A stretch of 64,000 bases of DNA from Clostridium_AM tanneri (GCF_033659955.1 NZ_JARUJP010000012.1:57081-121080), one strand, 5' to 3'; positions 8,011-17,703 are shown, counted from the first letter of the stretch. The notes: generated from the letters alone by a model not told the origin. Made by a program: numbers and translations.

Positions 8011-11000
8011 ATGAAAAGAATAAATGAAATTTTTAGTGATTATGAAGTAGGGGGCAACATAGGCACTGCCATTGTAGAATCGGTAGTTCTAAGTAAAAAG
8101 ACTAAAACCCTGGAAATGAAAATCAGCTCAGATAAATATATTGAAGTAGGAGAATTTGAAGGTCTTAATAAGTTTATAAGAGAAAGATTTTCGTTGAGAA
8201 ATTCTGAAATCGCTGTGAAGTATGTTGAGGGAACATATAAAAAGCCTATAGAAGAAGAATTGCAAAAGATTATATCTTCTATTTCAGAAAAATATCCTGC
8301 TCTAAAGGCAGTGCTGAATAATAGCCGATACGAAGTGGCTGAAAATACTATAAATTTTAATTTTAAAATTGCAGTATCCGGCTTTTTAAAATCCATGGAT
8401 TATGATAAAAAAATCTATGATGCCGTAAAAAGCCTATATGGCACAGCATATAAAATAAATTTTATTGATAAAGTAAGCAGTGAAGAATTATTAAAGATGG
8501 AAGAAGAAACACGTGCAAGTGAAATGCTGTTTATTCAAAGGGAAGTAAAGGCTGCACCAAGCAATAATACCCCTAGTTTGCCTAGGGTAGCAGCAGAAAA
8601 GAAACAGGAAACAAAAGCAGAAAGCGATGGAAAGAAAGTTGATCCGTTCTTGATACTAGGCAGAAATGGTAATATTAGAGAACCTATAATAAAAATTACC
8701 GATATTACACCGGATGAAGGTAGGATAGCTTTAGAGGGTGAAATATCAAACATGGAAGCTAAGGAATTAAAAAGTGGAAAAACATTAGTTTCCTTCGATT
8801 TATATGATGGCTCAAGTTCCATGACTTGTAAGGCTTTCTTAAAGCCCGGTGAAGAGAGTGAGGTAGTATCCAGACTTAAAAAGGCTAAGGCTGTTAGACT
8901 TGCTGGAAATGCAGGTTTCAGTAAGTTCTCTGGGGAAGTTGAAATGATTGCCAATATTATAATAGAAACAGAAGGCATGAAGAAGGCTAAGAGGATGGAT
9001 GATGCTGAGGTGAAGAGAGTAGAGCTTCATATGCATACACAGATGAGTCAAATGGATGCTATGACCAGTGCCACTGATTTGATTAAAAGAGCCATGAGCT
9101 GGGGCATGAAATCTATTGCTATAACGGACCATGGAGTGGTGCAGGCATTTCCTGAGGCACATAAGCTATTAGGAAGAGATAACCCTGACATGAAGGTTAT
9201 ATATGGAGTGGAGGCCTATTTAGCGCCAGATAAAAAACCTTCTGTAACAAACCCTAAGGGACAGAGCATTGATACCACTTACTGCGTACTGGATTTAGAA
9301 ACCACAGGTTTTTCACCGGTAACAGAAAAAATTACTGAAATAGGAATTATGAAGCTTAAGGATGGAAAGGTAATAGATCAATTTAGTTGCTTTGTAAATC
9401 CTGAAAAACCTATTCCAGCAAGAGTGGTGGAAGTTACCAATATAACCGATGATATGGTAAGAGATGCAGAAACCATAGAAAAGGTATTTCCTAAAATGTT
9501 AGAGTTTATTGAGGGAAGTGTTTTGGTTGCTCATAATGCTGGTTTCGACGTAGGTTTCTTAAAGCATAATGCTAGAGTTTTAGGTTATGACTTTGATTTT
9601 ACATATGTAGATACCTTGTCCTTGGCACAGGAGATTTTCCCTGAGTTTAAAACCTATAAACTAGGAAGAATTGCTAAGAACCTTGGCATAAAGGTGGAAG
9701 TGGCACATAGAGCTTTAGATGATGTTGATACCACTGTTAAGGTCTTCAAAGTAATGCTTGAAAAGTTAAAGGAAAGAGGTGCAGAAACCCTCCAGGATAT
9801 AGAAATATATGGATCCGACGAAGTGTCATTGAGGGAGGGGTATAAAAAGCTCAAAACCTATCATGCAATAATATTCGCAAAGAATTATGAAGGATTAAAG
9901 AATTTATATAGACTAGTGTCTTATTCAAGTTTAGATTATTTTTATAAAAAACCTCGTATACTAAAAAGTATGTTGAAAAAATATTCTGAAGGTTTAATTC
10001 TAGGCAGTGCCTGCAGTGAAGGTGAATTATATCAGTCAATACTTCTAGGAAAATCTGATGAGGAAATTGAAGAATTAGCAAAGGAATATGATTATTTAGA
10101 AATACAGCCTCTAGGCAACAATGACTATCTAGTAAGGCAGGAGCAAGTACCTAATAAAGAATATCTAAAGGAAATCAATAGAAAAATTGTAGCTTTGGGA
10201 GAAAAATTAAATAAACCTGTAGTAGCAACAGGAGACGTTCATTTCATGGATCCTGAGGATGAGATATACAGACGTATACTAGAAGCAGGCCAGGGCTTTA
10301 AGGATGCAGATAATCAGGCTCCACTATACCTAAGAACTACCGAGGAGATGCTTAGGGAGTTCTCCTATTTAGGAGAGGAAAAGGCTTACGAGGTGGTAGT
10401 TACAAATACCAATAAGATAGCAGATATGTGTGAGAGAATTAGTCCTATTTCACCAGATAAAGCTACACCTCATATAGATGGCTGTGAGCAGACCATTAAG
10501 GATATTACCTTTAGCAAGGCTCATGAGCTTTATGGAGATCCTCTTCCTGAAATTATTCAGGCAAGACTTAATAGAGAGCTGGATTCTATTATAAAAAATG
10601 GTTTCTCAGTGATGTACATTATAGCTCAGAAGCTGGTTTGGAAATCCAATGAGGACGGTTACTTAGTAGGTTCCAGAGGTTCCGTTGGTTCTTCTGTTGT
10701 GGCATATATGACCGGTATAACAGAAGTAAATGCTCTGCCGCCACATTACAGATGTCCAAAATGTAAGTATTCAGACTTTACCGATTATGGCATTAAATTG
10801 GGCTTTGACCTACCTGATAAGGTTTGCCCTGTTTGTGGAGAAAATTTAGCTAAGGACGGAATTGACATTCCTTTCGAAACCTTCTTAGGTTTCAATGGAG
10901 ATAAAGAGCCGGACATAGACTTAAACTTCTCAGGAGAATATCAAGCAAAGGCCCATAAATACACAGAGGTTATCTTCGGAAAGGGCACAACCTTTAAGGC

Positions 11001-12357
11001 TGGAACCATAGGTACTATAGCAGAAAAAACAGCCTTTGGGTATGTTAAGAAATACTATGAGGAAAAAAATGTTTCAGTAAATAAGGCAGAAATCCTAAGA
11101 ATCTCAAAGGGCTGTACTGGTATAAAAAGAACCTCAGGACAGCACCCTGGTGGAATCATAGTTGTTCCTAAGGGAAGAGAAATTTTTGAATTTTGTCCTG
11201 TACAGCACCCTGCTGACGATCCAAATTCAGATATTATAACAACACACTTTGATTATCACTCTATAGACCAGAACTTATTGAAGCTAGATATACTGGGCCA
11301 CGACGATCCTACAGTAATAAGAATGCTGCAGGACATAACGGGAGTGGACCCTCAGACTATACCTATGGATGATAAGGAGACTATGTCTATATTTTCATCC
11401 ACACAAGCTCTGGGAGTAACACCAGACCAGATAAATTCTAGGGTAGGAACCTTTGGTATTCCAGAGTTTGGCACTAAGTTCGTAAGGGGAATGCTTCTAG
11501 ACACAATGCCAAAGACCTTTATGGATTTAATATGTATTTCAGGACTTTCACACGGTACCGACGTGTGGCTTGGAAATGCTAAAGACTTAATTGATCAAAA
11601 AATAGTTACCAGCATAAGTGAAGCAGTGTGTACCAGAGATGATATCATGGTTTATCTTATTAAAAAAGGTCTGCCTCCAAATTCAGCCTTTAAAATAATG
11701 GAGTTAGTACGTAAAGGAAAGGCATTAAAAGATCCAAAGTTTCCAGAATATGAGGCCTTGATGAGGGAACATGAGGTACCAGAGTGGTACATAGGTTCCT
11801 GTAAAAAGATAAAATACATGTTCCCTAAGGCCCATGCTGCTGCCTATGTAATGATGGCCTTCAGAATAGCTTGGTTTAAGGTTCACATACCTAAGGCATA
11901 TTATGCAGCGTACTTCTCCATCAGAGCTAAGGCCTTTGATGCAGAATTTATGATATTCGGAAAAGAAAAGGTCAAAGAAAAGATGAAGGAAATTGAAGCT
12001 ATGGGCAATCAAGCAGCTCCTAAGGATAAGGATATGTACGATGACTTAGAATTGGTTTTAGAAATGTACGAAAGAGGACTTAAGTTCCTGCCAATTGATT
12101 TATATAAGTCTCATGCTACCAAATTCCTAGTGGAGGAAGATGGCTTAAGGCCGCCTCTAAACAGTATAGCGGGCATGGGAAATGTAGCTGCAGAGAGTAT
12201 ATATAATGCTGTACATGAAGAGAAGCCAATAAGCTCCATAGAAGATTTAAAGAAGCGTGCTAAGATTGGAAACTCTGCTATAGACTATCTTAAAAAGTTT
12301 GGCTGCTTAAAAGGGCTTCCAGAAAGTGATCAAATTTGCTTTTTTGATGTAATTTAA
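8011..12357 (+). CDS. polC: DNA polymerase III PolC-type alpha subunit
   Basis: About 1448 residues, normal for the Gram-positive replicase with built-in proofreading. In order: an N-terminal region, an OB fold (about 215-310), a PHP domain starting at HMHTQMSQMDAM (about 339), a DnaQ-type 3'-5' exonuclease starting at VLDLETTGF (about 426), the rest of PHP, then the C-family polymerase with PDIDLNF (about 965) and a four-cysteine zinc site, CPKCKYSDF and CPVCGENL, at about 913-945, followed by the C-terminal duplex-binding region. It synthesises DNA at the fork. The longest frame opens at 7939 but has no ribosome site and overlaps a poly-T run. ATG 8011 matches family N-termini, although GGGAGATGG is rather far upstream, so the start is uncertain by up to 24 codons. 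Confidence 0.95.
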   Translation: MKRINEIFSDYEVGGNIGTAIVESVVLSKKTKTLEMKISSDKYIEVGEFEGLNKFIRERFSLRNSEIAVKYVEGTYKKPIEEELQKIISSISEKYPALKAVLNNSRYEVAENTINFNFKIAVSGFLKSMDYDKKIYDAVKSLYGTAYKINFIDKVSSEELLKMEEETRASEMLFIQREVKAAPSNNTPSLPRVAAEKKQETKAESDGKKVDPFLILGRNGNIREPIIKITDITPDEGRIALEGEISNMEAKELKSGKTLVSFDLYDGSSSMTCKAFLKPGEESEVVSRLKKAKAVRLAGNAGFSKFSGEVEMIANIIIETEGMKKAKRMDDAEVKRVELHMHTQMSQMDAMTSATDLIKRAMSWGMKSIAITDHGVVQAFPEAHKLLGRDNPDMKVIYGVEAYLAPDKKPSVTNPKGQSIDTTYCVLDLETTGFSPVTEKITEIGIMKLKDGKVIDQFSCFVNPEKPIPARVVEVTNITDDMVRDAETIEKVFPKMLEFIEGSVLVAHNAGFDVGFLKHNARVLGYDFDFTYVDTLSLAQEIFPEFKTYKLGRIAKNLGIKVEVAHRALDDVDTTVKVFKVMLEKLKERGAETLQDIEIYGSDEVSLREGYKKLKTYHAIIFAKNYEGLKNLYRLVSYSSLDYFYKKPRILKSMLKKYSEGLILGSACSEGELYQSILLGKSDEEIEELAKEYDYLEIQPLGNNDYLVRQEQVPNKEYLKEINRKIVALGEKLNKPVVATGDVHFMDPEDEIYRRILEAGQGFKDADNQAPLYLRTTEEMLREFSYLGEEKAYEVVVTNTNKIADMCERISPISPDKATPHIDGCEQTIKDITFSKAHELYGDPLPEIIQARLNRELDSIIKNGFSVMYIIAQKLVWKSNEDGYLVGSRGSVGSSVVAYMTGITEVNALPPHYRCPKCKYSDFTDYGIKLGFDLPDKVCPVCGENLAKDGIDIPFETFLGFNGDKEPDIDLNFSGEYQAKAHKYTEVIFGKGTTFKAGTIGTIAEKTAFGYVKKYYEEKNVSVNKAEILRISKGCTGIKRTSGQHPGGIIVVPKGREIFEFCPVQHPADDPNSDIITTHFDYHSIDQNLLKLDILGHDDPTVIRMLQDITGVDPQTIPMDDKETMSIFSSTQALGVTPDQINSRVGTFGIPEFGTKFVRGMLLDTMPKTFMDLICISGLSHGTDVWLGNAKDLIDQKIVTSISEAVCTRDDIMVYLIKKGLPPNSAFKIMELVRKGKALKDPKFPEYEALMREHEVPEWYIGSCKKIKYMFPKAHAAAYVMMAFRIAWFKVHIPKAYYAAYFSIRAKAFDAEFMIFGKEKVKEKMKEIEAMGNQAAPKDKDMYDDLELVLEMYERGLKFLPIDLYKSHATKFLVEEDGLRPPLNSIAGMGNVAAESIYNAVHEEKPISSIEDLKKRAKIGNSAIDYLKKFGCLKGLPESDQICFFDVI

Positions 12358-12422
12358 TAAATATAGGTCACTAGCTAGGTTTGAGAGAAGACCACTAGTC
12401 TATTATTATGATAAAAGATAGA

Positions 12423-12461
12423 AAATAAGAAAGTGTATACAGTGCACTTTCTTATTTTTAT
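12423..12461 (+). terminator. Terminator after polC
   Basis: AAATAAGAAAGTG (12423-12435) pairs with CACTTTCTTATTT (12445-12457), then a T-rich tail. Confidence 0.75.
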
Positions 12462-12537
12462 TTCAACAAATAAGTTATAAAATAATACAATTTGTTAAAT
12501 CATAATTTTATAAATAAAATAGAAAGGTGGTTACTAC

Positions 12538-12750
12538 ATGGAAAAAAACCTTATAAAACCTGAGGAATTAGTAGATGTACTAGAAGAGAATGGAGAATTA
12601 AGCATTTACAATGGTGTAAAAGAGTTGTTCATTCAAAGCGTAGATGACAAAGAAGGTTATTCCTATGTAAGCAGCACAAATGAAGAATTTGGCAGCAGCA
12701 GAGAAGCTGCAGAATGGGCAATTAATGAGCTCCATAAAAATGTTACGTAA
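12538..12750 (+). CDS. Small acidic hypothetical protein
   Basis: A 70-residue acidic protein, unrecognised. AAAGGTGG stands eight bases before the ATG, and an independent terminator follows at 12773-12797, so it looks like a real single-gene unit. It has no signal peptide or membrane segment. The C-terminal half (SSREAAEWAINELHKN) is predicted helical. No function is proposed. Confidence 0.65.
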   Translation: MEKNLIKPEELVDVLEENGELSIYNGVKELFIQSVDDKEGYSYVSSTNEEFGSSREAAEWAINELHKNVT

Positions 12751-12772
12751 AAGGTAGTTGAATAATGACACC

Positions 12773-12797
12773 AACAGCCCAACAGGGCTGTTTTTTT
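12773..12797 (+). terminator. Terminator after small acidic protein
   Basis: AACAGCCC, loop AACA, GGGCTGTT, then TTTTT: a textbook intrinsic terminator. Confidence 0.88.
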
Positions 12798-12803
12798 AGA
12801 GAT

Positions 12804-14222
12804 TTAATAATTTACTACAGTAAACCATGCCTTTTTCAATATCTGAATACCTTCTTCAATCTGCAATGCCGTTAAACCACCAAAGCCCAATAAAACCATA
12901 GGAAATTCATTGGTTACGGATTCATTATAATAAATTGAGGTTGGATAGACTTTTACTTTCATCTTATGAGCAGACTGAATCAGCTCTTCCTCTGTCATAC
13001 CATTTTTAACTTTCAACAAAAGGTGTAGTCCAGAATTGGTCCCGATAGCTTCGACTTTGTCTTTCATATGTTTATCAATTGCAGAAAGTAATATCCCACG
13101 TTTTTTACGATATAGTGTCCTCATTTTATTTATATGACTTGATAAGTATCCTTCTTTCATAAATCTATACAGTGTGTTTTGATGAAGCCTAGATACAGTC
13201 TGCTTATATCTTTGAAAATGTTGTTGATATTTCTCTACTAATTTTGGTGGTAAAACTAGATAACTTATTCTGATTGAAGGAATTAAAGATTTTGAAAATG
13301 TTCCCATGTAAATAACCTTGCCATTTCTATCTAATCCCTGCAAAGAAGGAATTGGTTTTCCTTCATATCTAAATTCACTATCATAATCATCTTCGATTAT
13401 ATAACCATCTCTTTCTTCACACCATTTCAATAACTCTAATCTTCGAGAAACTGGCATAATCATGCCACAGGGGAACTGATGAGAAGGTGTAACATAGACA
13501 ACTCTAGCAGAACTTTTTCTTAAATCTTCTACACAAATACCATTTTCATCTATTGAAATAGAACAAATATCTATTCCCTGGTCTGTAAAAACATTTCTTG
13601 CTTTATCGTACCCAGGATTTTCAATTGCGTATGTATAGTCTTTACCTAATAGCATACATAATAATACCATTAGATATTGTATGCCTGCTCCAATAATAAT
13701 TTGTTCTGGAATGCACCTCACGCTTCTTGACTGAAAAAGATATTTAGATATCTCTTTACGTAGACATTCCTCTCCTTGAGCTTCACCTACTAATAAGAGG
13801 TCGCCTTGGTCTGAATATAAGCATTGGGTTGTTAATTTTCTCCACATGCGGTACGGAAAATGGTCCAAATCAATATTTCCTGAGCTAAAGTCAATTAAGT
13901 ATTTAAAGTCATCCTTTAATTTTATATTTTCACTAGGATTATTAATAGTTGATAGATTACAAAATAAGTTATCCTCTAGCCTTGTTACAAATATCCCTGA
14001 ACGGGGTTTACTTTCCACGTATCCTTCTGCATGCAATTGTTCGTAAGCAGCTTGAATAGTGTTTTGGCTGATTCCTAGATAACTTGCCAATTTTCTTTTT
14101 GATGGCAGCTTCGTTTGTGGTTTAATCGTCCCAATTTCTATTTCATGTTTGATATATTCATATAATTGCATATATAGTGGAGTGTTTTTTGAGTAATCCC
14201 AAAGGGGCATAATTTCAATCAT
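12804..14222 (-). CDS. MocR/PdxR-type GntR regulator with aminotransferase domain
   Basis: A 472-residue MocR-family regulator. The winged helix is at about residues 30-80 (TKLPSKRKLASYLGISQNTI), then a fold-type I aminotransferase domain at about 110-465. The PLP-binding lysine is K311 in GTFSKSLIPS, and the DYDSEFRYEG and PSHQFPCG motifs are intact. Such proteins sense PLP or PLP-amino acid adducts; PdxR members control pyridoxal phosphate synthesis, but no pdxST genes are visible here. GGAAGGATT precedes the ATG. It is divergent from the CGGC-domain gene, and three TGATAC repeats lie between them as candidate binding sites. Confidence 0.88.
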   Translation of the reverse strand: MIEIMPLWDYSKNTPLYMQLYEYIKHEIEIGTIKPQTKLPSKRKLASYLGISQNTIQAAYEQLHAEGYVESKPRSGIFVTRLEDNLFCNLSTINNPSENIKLKDDFKYLIDFSSGNIDLDHFPYRMWRKLTTQCLYSDQGDLLLVGEAQGEECLRKEISKYLFQSRSVRCIPEQIIIGAGIQYLMVLLCMLLGKDYTYAIENPGYDKARNVFTDQGIDICSISIDENGICVEDLRKSSARVVYVTPSHQFPCGMIMPVSRRLELLKWCEERDGYIIEDDYDSEFRYEGKPIPSLQGLDRNGKVIYMGTFSKSLIPSIRISYLVLPPKLVEKYQQHFQRYKQTVSRLHQNTLYRFMKEGYLSSHINKMRTLYRKKRGILLSAIDKHMKDKVEAIGTNSGLHLLLKVKNGMTEEELIQSAHKMKVKVYPTSIYYNESVTNEFPMVLLGFGGLTALQIEEGIQILKKAWFTVVNY

Positions 14223-14239
14223 TCTCTCAATCCTTCCAT

Positions 14240-14284
14240 AACTGATACTATAAAATATATTAAAACTGATACTTTTGATGATAC
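14240..14284. promoter_or_regulatory. Direct repeats in MocR/CGGC intergenic region
   Basis: AACTGATACT occurs at 14240-14249 and again at 14264-14273, 24 bp apart, and TGATAC recurs at 14279-14284. MocR proteins are known to bind paired direct repeats, so these are likely sites for the adjacent divergent regulator. Confidence 0.55.
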
Positions 14285-14324
14285 CATATTAGAATTATAA
14301 TATAAACAAGAGGGGGGATAATTT

Positions 14325-14738
14325 ATGGATACTAAATATGTTGTTATCATTCAATGTGACATTGCACACAAAAGGTGCAGCGGGTTCGCATGTACAAATG
14401 CTTTTTATAATAAAGATGAGGCTTTTAAAGACTATGATGATACTACAAGATATATTTCTTTTACTTGTGGAGGATGCTGTGGAAAGGGAGTTGCTTCTAA
14501 ATTAGAACATTTTTTTAAGAAAGCACGTAAAAATAATAATATTACTAAAGATGAGGTGGCAGTTCATTTATCATCCTGTATGGTAACAGATAATTATCAT
14601 TATGACAGATGTCCAAATGCAGATTATATAAAGAGCATAGTAACAAAAAAAGGCTATAAAAATATGGTGGAAGGTTCTTATATAAGTAATAATGCAAAGA
14701 AGAAAAGAGAAGAAGGTATATATAATTGCTATGAGTAA
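14325..14738 (+). CDS. CGGC domain-containing protein
   Basis: A 137-residue cysteine-rich protein with the CGGC domain: FTCGGCCGKG at about residues 46-55, further cysteines at about 10, 18 and 22, and HLSSCMVTDNYHYDRCP at about 85-101. The family is proposed to bind metal; its function is not established. AGAGGGGGG precedes the ATG. It is divergent from the MocR regulator with shared repeats, so PLP-responsive control is possible. It has an extra lysine-rich tail after the domain. Confidence 0.75.
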   Translation: MDTKYVVIIQCDIAHKRCSGFACTNAFYNKDEAFKDYDDTTRYISFTCGGCCGKGVASKLEHFFKKARKNNNITKDEVAVHLSSCMVTDNYHYDRCPNADYIKSIVTKKGYKNMVEGSYISNNAKKKREEGIYNCYE

Positions 14739-14822
14739 GGTCAGTTTTTTATAAGTGCGGAAAAGAACAAATTTTAATTAAAGAAATAGGAAATCACTTA
14801 GGCGGCTAAACACCAAATTCCA

Positions 14823-14875
14823 TTGGGCTTAGGCCCTTTAATTTTTCTTGCAGTCTTTTGAGTGCATCTCAAAAG
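14823..14875 (+). terminator. Hairpins downstream of the CGGC gene
   Basis: GGGC-TTAG-GCCC (14825-14836) is followed by TTTAATTTTT and may terminate the CGGC transcript. A separate perfect hairpin, CTTTTGAG / CTCAAAAG (14855-14875), has no T tail and is unexplained. Confidence 0.45.
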
Positions 14876-15009
14876 TATAAACACTAATCCTATATTTACC
14901 GCGGATTTTATTATGTTGACTCACTGTTATAATTGGAAGCTTGAATTTGGAAGTAATCTTTATTATAATGGGTAAGCAACATTACTTGAATAAAGGAGAT
15001 TTTAAATAT

Positions 15010-15951
15010 ATGAAGTTTTATTTCGCACCTATGGAAGGTTTGACAGGGTATATTTATAGAAATGCTCATAATACCTTTTTCAATAAAATAGATAAATACT
15101 TTTCACCTTTCATTGTAGCAAATCAAAGTAACAGTTTTAAAACACGGGAATTAAATGATATCTTACCTGAAAACAATCAGGGGCTAGTTTTGATTCCGCA
15201 ACTACTAACAAACAATGCAAAGGATTTTATACATACTTCAAAGAAGATAAAGCAACTTGGATATAATGAGGTCAATTTAAACTTAGGATGTCCTTCTGGA
15301 ACTGTAGTTTCAAAAAATAGAGGCTCAGGATTTCTTTCAAAAACAGAAGAACTTGATCTGTTTTTAGAGGAAATTTTTTCTGAAGCCACAACAAAAATCT
15401 CAATAAAAACTAGAATAGGAAAAGACAGCCCAGAAGAGTTCTATAAGTTGATTGAGATATTTAACAAATATCCCCTAGAAGAGCTTATCATTCACCCTAG
15501 AATTCAAAAAGATTTTTATAAAAACAAGCCTAATCTGAAGGTTTTTAAAGATGCCTTGGTTTTAAGTAAAAATCCTGTTTGCTATAATGGCGACATTTTT
15601 ACAGTTAAAGATTATAGGGAGTTTTTAGCTGATTTTCACAGCGTAGAAACCATAATGCTTGGAAGAGGATTATTAGCCAATCCTGCACTTATTAGCAGTA
15701 TTGAAAACAATACTAAACTGGAAAAAAAGCTGCTAAAAGATTTTCACGATAAAATTTATGAAGATTATAAAAAGGTACTTTTTGGGGATAGGAATGTGTT
15801 GTTTAAAATGAAGGAACTATGGTTTTATATAATACCAATGTTTTCTGATAACGGAAAATATGCGAAAAAAATCAGGAAATCAGAAAGATTACGAGATTAC
15901 GATGAAGCGGTTTCAAGTTTATTTAGGGAACAGGATATTCTAGAAAATTAG
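15010..15951 (+). CDS. tRNA-dihydrouridine synthase family protein
   Basis: A 313-residue FMN-dependent Dus family enzyme, which reduces uridines in the tRNA D-loop. It begins MKFYFAPMEGLTGYIYRNAH, with VNLNLGCPSG at about residue 93 carrying the catalytic Cys region, the SIKTRIG strand at about 128, and the phosphate-binding MLGRGLLANP at about 216. It belongs to the divergent clostridial Dus group rather than to classical DusB. ATG 15010 is chosen because AAAGGAG lies upstream; a longer TTG-initiated frame from 14941 lacks a ribosome site. It is a single-gene unit with terminator. Confidence 0.85.
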   Translation: MKFYFAPMEGLTGYIYRNAHNTFFNKIDKYFSPFIVANQSNSFKTRELNDILPENNQGLVLIPQLLTNNAKDFIHTSKKIKQLGYNEVNLNLGCPSGTVVSKNRGSGFLSKTEELDLFLEEIFSEATTKISIKTRIGKDSPEEFYKLIEIFNKYPLEELIIHPRIQKDFYKNKPNLKVFKDALVLSKNPVCYNGDIFTVKDYREFLADFHSVETIMLGRGLLANPALISSIENNTKLEKKLLKDFHDKIYEDYKKVLFGDRNVLFKMKELWFYIIPMFSDNGKYAKKIRKSERLRDYDEAVSSLFREQDILEN

Positions 15952-15962
15952 AAAGATTAAAG

Positions 15963-15991
15963 AAACACTTAGGTTCTACCTAGGTGTTTTT
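15963..15991 (+). terminator. Terminator after dus gene
   Basis: AAACACTTAGGT (15963-15974), loop TCT, ACCTAGGTGTTT (15978-15989), then TT; one G-T pair in the stem. Confidence 0.75.
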
Positions 15992-16186
15992 AACTATGCA
16001 CTTACTTAGTTATCGGACAAAGCAGCAAAACTAATATATGGGACAAGTAAAGATTCTTATATTTTTTGCACAATTGTGAGAAAATGTGGAAAATATGCTA
16101 TAATATAGTTAAAGTATAAATTAGAATTGTAATATATTTACGAATATAGCTGTAAATATATTTAAAATGGAAATGGAGTGATAAAA

Positions 16187-16651
16187 TTGAAAGAATTTGA
16201 AGAAAAATTAAAAGAATATATAATAGAAAATAATATAGACGCAGAACAGCATATTTATGAGAATACCTGCCACACTGTAGAAGAAGCCGCATCTGCTGCT
16301 AATGCATCGCCAAAGGATATTGTAAAAAGCATATGTTTAATAGGGAACGAAGGTAATCTTATTGTTGCTATTGTTGGAGGGAACGATAGGGTAAGTACAT
16401 CAAGGGTAGCAAAAGCATTAAATATAGAAATTCCTAAAATTGCAACTCCTGAAGAAATACTCAATAAAACTGGATACATATGTGGAGGCGTACCGTCATT
16501 TGGCTATGAAGGGATATTCTTAATTGACCCTAAAGTTATGGAAAATGAGTTTGTTTACACTGGTGGAGGCTCACCTTATTCATTAACAAAAATTTCAGCA
16601 AAAGTATTACAGCAGATAAATAAAGGTCAAATAGTTAGAATAAGAAAATAA
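16187..16651 (+). CDS. YbaK/EbsC family aminoacyl-tRNA deacylase-like protein
   Basis: A 154-residue YbaK-fold protein. It has AEQHIYENTCHTVEEAA near the start, the central VKSICLIG and VAIVGGNDRVS strands with the key lysine, and the GGVPSFGYEG loop at about 103-112. Family members hydrolyse mischarged tRNAs (for example Cys-tRNAPro) or related aminoacyl esters; the specificity here is unknown. The TTG at 16187 is eight bases after TGGAG, whereas the longer GTG start lies in the ribosome site itself. It appears monocistronic. Confidence 0.82.
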   Translation: MKEFEEKLKEYIIENNIDAEQHIYENTCHTVEEAASAANASPKDIVKSICLIGNEGNLIVAIVGGNDRVSTSRVAKALNIEIPKIATPEEILNKTGYICGGVPSFGYEGIFLIDPKVMENEFVYTGGGSPYSLTKISAKVLQQINKGQIVRIRK

Positions 16652-16892
16652 TTAAGAGAAATAAGGTGGTTTTTTCTTAATAGTTTCCTTATTTAACGTC
16701 TCAGTTATAAAAATTAAATAATTTACTAGAGTACCGCGTTATTCATTTGAATTTTGGGGTGTTTTTTAAAAATTATATTTAAGTATTTTTATATAAAATA
16801 AACAGAGTGATTGGTAATTGAAAGATTATGTCTACTTATATTGCAAAATTAACCATGTAAAACTGTGGAAATACGATATAATTACCATTAGT

Positions 16893-16956
16893 TAAGTTAA
16901 AATAGTAAATTATAGCGACATATGTAAGTTAAAATAGTAAATTATAGCGACATATG
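16893..16956 (+). repeat. Perfect 32-bp tandem duplication
   Basis: The 32-bp unit beginning TAAGTTAAAATAGTAAATTA and ending AGCGACATATG occurs twice head to tail (16893-16924, 16925-16956) with no mismatch, 50 bp before the TfoX-N gene. It is a recent duplication that may duplicate a promoter or binding site. The rest of 16652-17005 is AT-rich with no gene; a weak AAATAAGG / CCTTATTT hairpin lies near 16661-16696. Confidence 0.8.
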
Positions 16957-17005
16957 AAGGATGCAAAATAACTCAATAAATAGTAATTTGAAGAGGAGAT
17001 AAGAT

Positions 17006-17326
17006 ATGGCTTCTAGTCAAGAATATTTAGATTTTATTATTGGACAATTAGATACACTGGGCGATATTTCTTTTAGAAAAATGATGGGAGAATATATTTT
17101 ATATTTTCGAGGAAAGATTTTTGGGGGAATATATGATGACCGTTTCTTGGTTAAGATAACCAAAGCCAGCAGACAGTTAATGCTAGATGCAACTGAGGAA
17201 CTGCCTTATGATGGTGCAAAAACAATGCTTTTGGTTGAGGATATTGATAACAAGGAGTTCCTATATCAACTGATTACAGAGCTTTATAAGGAACTTCCTA
17301 CTCCAAAAGTAAAAAAGAAAAAGTGA
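17006..17326 (+). CDS. TfoX N-terminal domain protein
   Basis: A 106-residue protein that covers only the TfoX/Sxy N-terminal domain: FIIGQLDTLGDISFRKMMGEYILYFRGKIFGGIYDDRFLVK is its core. In Gammaproteobacteria the full protein is a competence regulator. In clostridia the two halves are often separate genes of unknown function; a TfoX C-terminal domain gene lies at 28067 in this window. AGAGGAGATAAG stands before the ATG. The C-terminus is lysine-rich (KVKKKK). A competence role is not supported by any neighbour. Confidence 0.82.
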   Translation: MASSQEYLDFIIGQLDTLGDISFRKMMGEYILYFRGKIFGGIYDDRFLVKITKASRQLMLDATEELPYDGAKTMLLVEDIDNKEFLYQLITELYKELPTPKVKKKK

Positions 17327-17562
17327 TTTTCAAATTCCAATTTGCAGTTGAGATTATAGAATAATGTTTAGTTGAGTTATTTCGTAATCTTCTTATTTTA
17401 TCTATTAATCATAAATTCACGATAGTTGGGTATTAGTAAAGTATTGTGGGCTATTGGGCTATCATTTAGAGTAAATCTATTAAAACGATAATAAATTACC
17501 TACAGTAAATAGAATACTGATTCTTAAAAGTTAAAATAATACTTGTAATGAGGAGATGTATT

Positions 17563-17652
17563 ATGTGTCAACAGGTTGAAATTAAGAGTTTGGATATTGA
17601 TGATTTGGTTTTTCTTCCCTATAAAAATAGAAACTGTCAAAAAAAATATTGA
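17563..17652 (+). CDS. Short ORF, possible gene remnant
   Basis: A 29-codon ORF (MCQQVEIKSLDIDDLVFLPY...) with a good ribosome site, GAGGAG, nine bases before the ATG. It has no recognised family. It may be the 5' end of a truncated gene or a small protein. A perfect palindrome follows at 17671-17690. The remaining sequence of 17327-17560 shows no gene. Confidence 0.3.
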   Translation: MCQQVEIKSLDIDDLVFLPYKNRNCQKKY

Positions 17653-17670
17653 AATTAATTGTTCAACTGT

Positions 17671-17690
17671 AATTCCATTATAATGGAATT
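17671..17690. repeat. 20-bp perfect palindrome
   Basis: AATTCCATTATAATGGAATT is fully self-complementary. It may be an operator or a terminator of the short ORF; there is no clear T-tail. Confidence 0.5.
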
Positions 17691-17703
17691 AAGTTTCCAA
17701 AAC

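Noticed and set aside
16893..16956. The 32-bp tandem repeat as a CRISPR unit
   Set aside because: The copies abut with no spacer, there are only two, and no cas genes are near.
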